DNA of 64,000 nucleotides from Voacanga thouarsii (taxonomy: Eukaryota; Streptophyta; Magnoliopsida; Gentianales; Apocynaceae): contig JANUWF010000008.1 in NCBI GenBank assembly GCA_026120185.1, forward strand, positions 3,348,001-3,412,000, read 5' to 3'. This document shows positions 56,252-64,000 of this stretch, one piece after another. A program made the position numbers and the translations under genes. The notes under the pieces are model-generated. The model was not told where the DNA came from and did no database searches. It saw only the letters and a list, made by a program, of their open reading frames with translations. Position 1 is the first letter of the stretch, and every line of letters begins with the position of its first letter.

Positions 56252-58497
56252 AATGCTTGTGTGTGATTTACAGATCATCTATATGTCATGAAATCATTTT
56301 ATTACATCTTTGTTGTCTTCGATGAAAGTTGTTTCATAGAGCTTTGATATCTGAAAACTATTTCAGTTTATTTCTTGAAATTGTTTCAAGGATAGTAGGT
56401 CTCTGTTTTGTTCTAAAGTCATTATAGATGCATCTTGTTTTCTAGAAAATTTGATTGTATAGGTTCTGGACGCAACACATGGTGATTCTGTAAAGGTTAC
56501 ACAAGTTTTCAAAAGTTGTTTGAAGTTGTTTTTATGTCTCGGGCTATTCTGTACGAAAAATTGATGTAAACTTGTTTGATTTTTAAGAAAATTAGTTTTT
56601 TGAAAATTACAGTTTCGTTTCAATACAAAAATAGGTTTCTGTGTATTCTGCTTGTGCGAAGTAAGAAAGTTTTTGTCTAGTTTAATTTTCTGCATAACAT
56701 AATGTTTGTTTTGTAAAAATTGAATGTAGATGGAAATTGTTTCGTAAGGTTTTGAATTGAAACTTTATGAACACTGCTAGATGAAGATGAACAGAAGGTC
56801 TGTTCACTGAATCTGTTCACTGAAAAACACTGCGAAAATCGAAGAAGAAACATCCAAAAAAATTTTCTGGAAGTGGTGGGAAAAAAAAAAGGTTTTTGGC
56901 CCTAAGCCGCGGCTCGCATGGGGACAAGCTCCCATGCGCAACTTTCATCATGGTCATCCTCCCCAGGATGCATTCACCGGTTTTTGAAAAAAAAAAAAAA
57001 ATTCCTCCATTTCGGTTGACTTCTTTTCAGTGGCCCCATGAATTTTTTTTTTCCTTTGCACCCAAGACTTCCCAAAATTCTGTTTTGGGACTAACCAAGA
57101 TTAATTTCTAAATTTAATTTTTTTATTAATTCCCATTTTTAGAATTAAATCTAGTTATGATTAATTTTTAAATGAGACCCATGATTTGGGATAAAATTAT
57201 ATTTTAGAAATAATATATTTTCTAAAATATTAATTTTAGATTATATATTATTATTTAATTCCTAAAATGTGATTTTAGCAATTAATAAATTTTCTAAAAT
57301 ATTGATTTTAGAATTTATCCTAATTAAATTTCTAGAATTTGGTTTTAGAAATTAAATCTAAAATATTGATGTTAGATTTTATTTTAATTTAATTTCTAAA
57401 ATTTGATTTTAGAAATTAAATCTAAAATATTAATTTTAGAATTTGTTTTATTTTTCCAAAATAGAGATTTTGGAATAATAAAATTATATGTTTAATTTTG
57501 TCTAAAGCATATTTAATGGCATGGTGGATGGTTATGGACTAAAACCAAATTATATTTGTTCATACATTTTTACAGTTTTGGTTTTTATTAAATAGGACCT
57601 ACGAGTCCTGCCTTCTCAAAAATTCTTGTGTAATTCTTTTCTCATCTAACTCCCCTCGAATGTAATTTGAGGTTTTTCTATTTAGGAAATTTATGTAATT
57701 AGATTACATAGGTTAGATAGGGATAGAATTATTTTAATTTTGGAGATGGCGACGAAAATAAGGCGAGAGGATAAGACTTTCTATTTAAATCATGCATGAA
57801 CACATAGGGTTAACCATGTTAATTTCCTTTTTTGCTTGAGGAAATTAATTAAGGGAAAGTCTATGACCACACCACATAAGTCGCTTTATTACCATAATTA
57901 TCAATTTATGTGATTTATTGATATATTTATACATATCATTTGATGAAATCACTAAAATGAACAAATCCCTCAATTAATATTAAACCTAATTCCTTCCGTT
58001 AATAATAAAACTGAGAGTCCTTTTTCGAGATCAGGTTATTGGGCTAACCCAAGCCTACTCGATATCAAGATGTTCAAGTTATGAAATTAAATTCCTGATT
58101 AATGGGTCGAGTTTAACTAAATTCTTTATCCCGGTTGAGCTAACTCAAGCATAAAGAAATTTAGAAGAAATATTGGGGTAGCCCAAAAGGCTTTAAAATT
58201 AAAAGATATTAATCACCCAATGATTTGGTAATTATATACGATGTAATTGGTATTGGATACCTACCATTGAACTCAATGGTGGCTTGTTAGGCAAACCTAA
58301 GGTTATTCATGAGGAATCTGGATACTGGTCTACTAGGAAAGCTTCAAACGGGTTTTTCCAAATCAATAGTGGGAGCTATTGGTTTGAAAAAAATAGTGGA
58401 GTAATAATGCATTTAATTAGAGACCTAATTATTTGCATTACATATGCATATAAAGTTAGCTAATTTTCTCTATCTTTACATTTAGGTCACGTGCATC
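56252..58497 (+). other. Long leader of Copia C with ~65-bp AT-rich tandem repeats
   Basis: 2.2 kb between the primer site and gag, without a supported gene. Around 57205-57470 imperfect repeats of AGAAATTAAATCTAAAATAT, about 65 bp apart, occur at least three times. ORFs such as 56695-56363 (minus) and 56896-57111 have no recognisable motif. Confidence 0.65.
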
Positions 58498-59226
58498 ATG
58501 TTAACCAACCTAAACTTACGTAGCATCTTGGAGACCAACAAACTAACTGAGTCAAACTATTTCGACTGGTATAGAAACTTGAGAATCGTTCTCAAGTTAG
58601 AAAAGTTGCAGTACATACTAAATGCTCATATTCCACCACTACCACCACCTCAAGATGCTCATGTTAATAAGCATACTGTCCACAAGAAGCACAAGGAGGA
58701 CAGTGACACGACATCTTCTATCATGTTGGCGTCACTGACTTTTGAGCTGCAAAAACAACACGAGCTTATGGATGCTCAATTGATGATTCTCCATCTTCGA
58801 GAGCTATTTGACGCCCAAGCCAGAACAAAGAGATATGATATCTCAAAGCAACTGTTTTGTTACAAAATAGCTGAGAGTGCTTCTATGGCCATTCATGGGT
58901 TGAAGATGTTAGGCTTGATTGAGGAGCTTGGGCCTCTTAGGTTTGTTATGGACCATGAATTAAGTGTTTACTTAATTCTACGGTATTTGTCTAATAATTT
59001 TTCACAATTTATGATTAACTATCAGATGAATAAGATTAAGTCCACCATTCCTGAGTTGATCAATCTTCTCAAGATTGTAGATTCCTCTATAAAGAAGGAT
59101 TCCAATGTGGTCTTGATGGTAGAATCTTCTTCTTCCAAGAAGAAAGTTCAAAGGAAGAAGGAAAAGGCTCCCACTAAGCCTAAAGGTGATATGAAGAAGA
59201 AGGATGCAGCCACCAAAGGCCTATGA
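58498..59226 (+). CDS. Copia C gag, open for 242 codons, stop before the zinc knuckle
   Basis: Capsid precursor. MLTNLNLRSILETNKLTESN resembles the usual Copia gag opening; NYFDWYRNLRIVLKLEKLQY is the conserved N-terminal Trp-containing helix region; capsid core (LMILHLRELFDAQARTKRYD; LGLIEELGPLRFVMDHELSV; LRYLSNNFSQFMINYQMNK) and a Lys-rich tail follow. It stops at 59226 just before a damaged knuckle (HHYGKIGH, stop, RHNCKAY), where the first Cys-pair member is Tyr. It is the longest clean ORF of the B/C family here. Confidence 0.82.
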   Translation: MLTNLNLRSILETNKLTESNYFDWYRNLRIVLKLEKLQYILNAHIPPLPPPQDAHVNKHTVHKKHKEDSDTTSSIMLASLTFELQKQHELMDAQLMILHLRELFDAQARTKRYDISKQLFCYKIAESASMAIHGLKMLGLIEELGPLRFVMDHELSVYLILRYLSNNFSQFMINYQMNKIKSTIPELINLLKIVDSSIKKDSNVVLMVESSSSKKKVQRKKEKAPTKPKGDMKKKDAATKGL

Positions 59227-62200
59227 CATCACTATGGCAAAATAGGTCACTAGAGGCATAACTGCAAAGCCTACTTGGAGACCGTTAAGGAAAAAAAGCA
59301 GAAAGAGAAGTTCGCGGGCAATTCTACTTCTACTGCTAGTATATTTATAATTGAGGTTAATACTATCTTTAGAAATGATATATGAGTATTACATATTAGA
59401 TGTGGATCTCATTTATGCAATAACTTGCAGGGACTAAAAGACAGTAGAAGGCTAAAGAAAGACGACGTGGACCTGCGTACTGCAAATGGAGCAAAGCTTG
59501 TTGCACTTGTTGTAGGGATATACAAACTGAACCTGCCTTTGGGATTAGTTTTAGAACTACAAAACTGTTATTTTGTACCAATTTTATTGAAAAATAATCT
59601 CAGTTGCATGTTTAGACTTATGTGAATTTTATTTAATATTTAAGAATAAATGTTATTCTTTTTCATTGAATGATATTTATTATAGTTCTGTAACTTTGGT
59701 GAATGGTTTATACATTCTAGACATGGATAATCAAATCCTCAATATAAACAATAAGAAACCAAGGATAGATAATTCAACCTCATCTTACTTATGGCATTGT
59801 CATTTAGGCCATGTAAGCGAGAATCGTGTTTCTAAATTACACAGCTTGGTGGGTCATATGGCACTTGCGAGTCTTGTATACTAGGTAAAATGGTTAAAAC
59901 TCCTTTTTTTCTGAAAAAAGAGAAAGGGCCAAAGAGTTATTAAAACTCATACATTCTGATGTATATGGCCTAATGTCTATACAAGCAAGAGAGATTATAA
60001 CTATTTCATAAATTTTATCGATGATTTTTTGTGATATGGGTATTTGTATTTAATAAAATACAAATCTAAGGCCTTTGACAAATTCAAAGATTTCAAGAAT
60101 GAAGTAGAAAAATAGCTTGGTAAAAGTATTAAGACTCTAAAATCGAATCGAGGTGGTGAATACTTAAGTCAAGAGTTTCAGGGTTATCTTAGAGATAATG
60201 GGATATTATCTCAATGAACTTCACCATATACACCTCAACATAATCGTGTATCTGAGAGAAGGAATTGAACCCTTCTAGACATGGTATGGACCATGATAGC
60301 TTCTGCAGACGTACCAAAATCGTTTTGGGGGTATGCAATAAAGACTTTTGTTTATATTCTAAATAGAGTTCCATCAAAAACAGTTGATACTATCCCATTT
60401 GAGATGTTCTTTGACAATAAACCAAAGTTATCTCACTTGAGAGTATGGGGTTACCCTGTATTTGTCAAAAGAGTAAATCTGACAAATGTTTGTTTGTGAG
60501 ATATCAGAAAGAATCTTTTAGGTATTACTTCTATATCCCCTCCAAAAACAAAGTGTTTGTTTCAAAACATGTTGTCTTCTTAGAGAAGGAGCACATGCTC
60601 AAAGGGGATAGTGAGAGTAAAATTAAACTTAGTGAAGTTCAAGAAAAATAAATAAATAAGAATCAATCATCTGATCCCACATCAATTGAGAGAATAGATG
60701 AACCTTCTACTACACAAGATTCTCATAGGTCAAGTAGGATACACGTGGCACTTGAGAGATATGGGTTTCTCATAAGTGACCACAATAATGTATTGCTTAT
60801 AGATGAAAATGAGCCTCCTACTTACAAGAAAGTTCTAAACAGTTCAAAATATGACAAATGACTTAAAGCCACGAAGTCAGAGAAGGATTCCATGTACGAC
60901 AACCAAGTATGGACTTTGGTTGATCCACCAAAAGGAATCTAACCTATTAGGTGCAAATGAGATTTTAAGAAGAAAATCGACATGAATGGTAATGTAGTTA
61001 CCTATAAAGCACAATTAGTGGTTAAGAGTCATCGTCAACAATATGGTATTGAATATGACGAAACCTTCTCGCTAGTAGCCATGCTAAAATCCATCAAAAT
61101 ACTCCTAGCCATTGCCGCTTATCATGATTATGAGATTTGGCAAATGGATGTGAAAATAGCTTTCCTAAATGAAAATCTGACTGAGAAAGTATATATGACA
61201 CAACTTGAGGGTTTCACATCCAATGATAACACAAAAATGTATAAGCTGCAAAGGTCCATTTATGGACTTAAGCAAGCTTCTAGGAGTTGAAACATCTATT
61301 TTGATGTAATAATTAAAGAGTTTGGTTTCATTCAAAACATGGATGAATTTTGTGTATACAAAAAGGCTAGTGGGAGCGCAATCATTTTCTTATTGCTTTA
61401 TGTAGATGACATATTGCTAATAGGAAATGATGTACCTATCCTTCAATCAGTTAAAGTTTGGTTGTCTAAAAAATTCTCCATGAAAGACCTTGGAGAAGTA
61501 ATCTATATTCTTGGAATAAGGATCTATAGAGATAGGTAAAAATAATTGCTAGATCTTTCACAGTCTATATACATAGACAAAGTGCTAAAGAAGTTTAGCA
61601 TGGATCAATCTAAAAAGGAATTCTTACCCATGACGCATAAAGTAAGCCTTTCAAAGTGGATGTCTCCTAAGACACAAGTTGAAAGGGATCACATGAGTAA
61701 GATTCCATATACTACGGTAGTAGGATCTATCATGTACGCTATGATATGTACGAAGTTCAATGTATCCTGTACTTTCAGATTAACAAGCATATACCAATCT
61801 GACCCTGGTGAGGGTCATTGAGCAGCTGTAAAGAACATTCTTAAGTACTTGTGAAGGACTAAGGATGTGTTTTTGGTATATGGAGAATGTGATTTGAAAG
61901 TAAATGGGTATACTGATGCCAGTTTTGAATCTGATAAAGATTATTTCAAAACATAATCTGGCTATGTGTTTACATTGTGTGGAGGGGCAATAAGTTAGAA
62001 GAGTTCCAAACAAGAGACTATTGCTGACTCTACTACAGAAACTGAGTACATAGCCACTTCTGAAGCAGCTAAGGAAGTTTGGATCAAGAAATTTGTGATG
62101 GAACTGGGTATGGTCCCTAACATTATTGGTCCAATATCCTTATATTGTGACAACAATGAAGTCATTGCACAAGCAAAGGAACCATAGTCTCACCAACGAT

Positions 62201-62390
62201 CTAAGCACGTACTGCGACGCTATCACCTGATTTGAGAGATCATATATAGGAATGATGTAAAGATAGAGAGAGTTTCCACGAATGAAAACATAGCGGACCC
62301 GCTTACAAAAGCACTATCCCAGAAGAAACATGATATGCATGTTAAGTCATTTGTATTAGATACATGAATGATTGGCTCTAGTGCAAATGG
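59227..62390 (+). pseudogene. Copia C pol: protease, integrase, RT and RNase H with many stops
   Basis: Protease region ~59385-59590 has lost the Asp-Thr-Gly site (RCGSHLCNNLQGLKDSRRLK). Integrase: GLYILDMDNQILNINN and LWHCHLGHVSENRVSKLHSL (59700-59860), a small deletion, SYGTCESCILGKMVKTPF (~59855), VPKSFWGYAIKTFVYILNRV (~60313). RT: 60982-61290 (YGIEYDETFSLVAMLKSIKI; QMDVKIAFLNENLTEKVYM; SIYGLKQASRS) and 61339-61539 with YVDDILLIGND. RNase H: 61546-62370 (SSKQETIADSTTETEYIATS; YCDNNEVIAQAKEP; ADPLTKALSQKKH), partly open, stops at 61540, 61819, 61955 and 62187. Not functional as read. Confidence 0.87.
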
Positions 62391-62395
62391 AAGTT

Positions 62396-63366
62396 TGTTA
62401 GTGTTGTGACCTAGAGGCAATCACTTGTACTTTGTATATGATGCATTTGCTTTAGGATATAAGGCATTATTTATCTTTCATTTTGTTTTCTTTATTTTCA
62501 TCTAAAATAACTGTTAAATAAAATCTTTAGTACAACAATGTATTAAGGAAATCATGATAGAATTCATGATGTAAGATTCCTACTACACTGTATTGTATTA
62601 GTACTTAAATAATCCCTAGTTGTAGTATTAATGAAGTGGGACATCATTAATACGTTAAGACTAACACGTGTTAGACTTCCTAATCTGATCAAGCAGTGGG
62701 TCTCACATTCGTAAGTATTATGATACTCAAAGTTAACACGTAGATACTTGTTAATAGAACAAGTACATTGGATGATCTAGCTATGAGATAATCACATAGA
62801 TAACTATTTAATAGCAGTGATAGAATTTTGCTATAGCAAATGTGCAAGTATCCTTAGATTTGAAATCTCCAAAGTACTTTATTTGCTGAGTATTGTACTT
62901 TGATTCTAATCTGTGGAGCCAGATCAAGGGCCTCATAAAGGATGGATATTGGGTACAATGTGAGGAAAACGAAAGTAGTTGAGAGAGTCAATAAAGTATT
63001 CACCACTCCTATTAGTAAGGGTGAATATCTCACGACCACTTATTGGAATTACTACTTATGAAATCCTTGGCCAATGTGATTGTGTATTGAAAACAGTTCT
63101 AATTGATACATATGTAGAGTAGTGGGTTCTTAGTACAAGTACTAATATATTTGGGCCGGAATTAATTTATATTCTGGAGGGAGTTGGCACTAATTCCATA
63201 CTCCAAATCGATGAGATATTGTATGGTGAAAAAAGTTTATTGCACTGTAGTTTGTTATTGCAGGGTTCATGTCAAGCCACTTGACTTCCTAGACTTTTGG
63301 GTGGTCATGATTTATTGCTAGATACCGCTCATGATATGTTGAGTTTGGGTTTATTAATTGATGAAT
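62396..63366 (+). repeat. 3' LTR of Copia C, truncated
   Basis: Starts TGTTAGTGTTGTGACC after the purine-rich GTGCAAATGGAAGTT. It follows the Copia B LTR through CTCACGACCACTTATTGG and GGGTGGTCATGATTTATTGC, then loses homology after TTTATTAATTGATGAATTTG. Confidence 0.87.
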
Positions 63367-63843
63367 TTGAAGGCTTAAAATAGCAAAAATCATCAAATCG
63401 AAAGTATACGAGCAAAACAAAAAAACCTCTGTGATTGAATGGCCCTCTTCGCACTGATGAAAATGTCTGTACAAGAATACTTGAAGTTATTAGATCACGT
63501 CCTTGTAAACGTCAACTGCGTCTCATTCACATGAAGCCTTTGGATCTTCCAAAATGGTGCTCGTAGTACTGCCAGTGAAAGCTCAAAGATGTGGGTTTCA
63601 CTTGGTAAAATGGGTTTGTTCTTTCTGTGGAAAAATGAACTATGAAGAGTCACTGAGTTTCTCTTCTTTTGCAATGATGAACCCAGAAGTGCCCCTCCTC
63701 AAGCTCTTTCCATCAATTCATTTTCATTCATTTCATTAGATGCCCCGAGAAAGAATCCATCTGCATGAAAATAGAAAGCATCCATGCTTTTTGTTATCCT
63801 TCACGCAAAACAACAAGGGATTCATCCCATGTTGTTTTGATTT

Positions 63844-63877
<34 letters not shown>

Positions 63878-64000
63878 AAATTTTTATTTTACCTTTGGTC
63901 TTATTCATTATTTATTCTTAGGCTTAAACACCTATAAATAATAAATCTCAATTATTTATTTTTTGGCCTTTATTAAACAGCCCAATAAATAATTAACAAG
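63367..64000. other. Unassigned sequence at the window end
   Basis: Interrupts the Copia C 3' LTR. No known domain; the 61-codon plus ORF 63554-63739 has a CSFCGK pair but nothing more. The last ~150 bp are AT-rich and include CCCAATAAATAATTAA, shared with 27850. It may be the start of another retrotransposon. Confidence 0.45.

Larger units (their letters stand above)
55530..63366 (+). mobile_element. Copia element C: right part of 5' LTR, gag-pol, part of 3' LTR
   Basis: A Ty1/Copia element of the same family as B. Its 5' LTR lacks the first part and emerges from the Gypsy boundary at ~55530. It has a standard tRNA-Met primer site (56239), a leader of ~2.2 kb, an open gag, a pol with many stops, a purine tract and a 3' LTR truncated at ~63366. 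Unlike B it retains gag and protease. The 5' LTR may be the same LTR as the 3' LTR of B (27145-27826), split by the Gypsy/CACTA insertion. Confidence 0.88.

Overview
This window is plant nuclear DNA, most likely from a eudicot: AT-rich, one ordinary host gene with GT-AG introns, and otherwise layers of plant transposable elements and endogenous plant pararetroviruses (Caulimoviridae). No rRNA, tRNA, CRISPR or prokaryote-type operon was seen. The species cannot be named from the sequence.

Layout. 1-2540 (minus): 5' part of a protein disulfide isomerase-like gene of the PDIL5-2 type (signal segment, WCGHCK thioredoxin site; four exons, 3' end outside the window). 2787-8351 (plus): Ty1/Copia element A with both LTRs and a near-complete but broken gag-pol, inserted 247 bp upstream of the PDI start codon. 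8352-9424: unassigned, with a ~98-bp tandem repeat. 9425-21855: an old Copia LTR fragment split by an 11.07-kb Mutator-like element (MULE, 9859-20930) with ~180-bp inverted ends and a perfect 9-bp target duplication. The MULE carries a Ulp1-type (C48) protease relic and a MURA transposase relic, and a 3.3-kb solo LTR sits inside the transposase gene. 21856-27826: Copia element B, whose 5' LTR contains a 781-bp hAT-like element with a perfect 8-bp duplication. 27827-29094: unassigned LTR-like AT-rich DNA. 29095-31630 and 55175-55520 (minus): one decayed Gypsy element split by a ~23.5-kb CACTA-type element (31631-55174). 55530-63366: Copia element C, from the same family as B. 63367-64000: unassigned.

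The CACTA interior is unusual. It has no recognised transposase. It holds long AT, CATA and GT microsatellites, a pyrimidine-rich tandem block, and two distinct pararetroviruses. EPRV-1 (minus, 33010-42066) is a ~8.18-kb genome plus an ~880-bp direct terminal repeat that abuts the tRNA-Met primer site. It combines a badnavirus-type second Cys motif with a downstream viroplasmin-domain ORF. EPRV-2 (plus, 42711-52139, with inverted pieces) is a rearranged relative from another branch of the family, and a second copy of the 3.3-kb solo LTR interrupts its RT-RNase H.

Nesting, inferred from interrupted sequences and target duplications: Copia B/C LTR, then Gypsy, then CACTA, then EPRV-2, then solo LTR (five levels); separately, old LTR, then MULE, then solo LTR. 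Nearly all transposon and viral coding regions carry stops, frameshifts or deletions. The only gene that looks intact over the part shown is the PDI gene.
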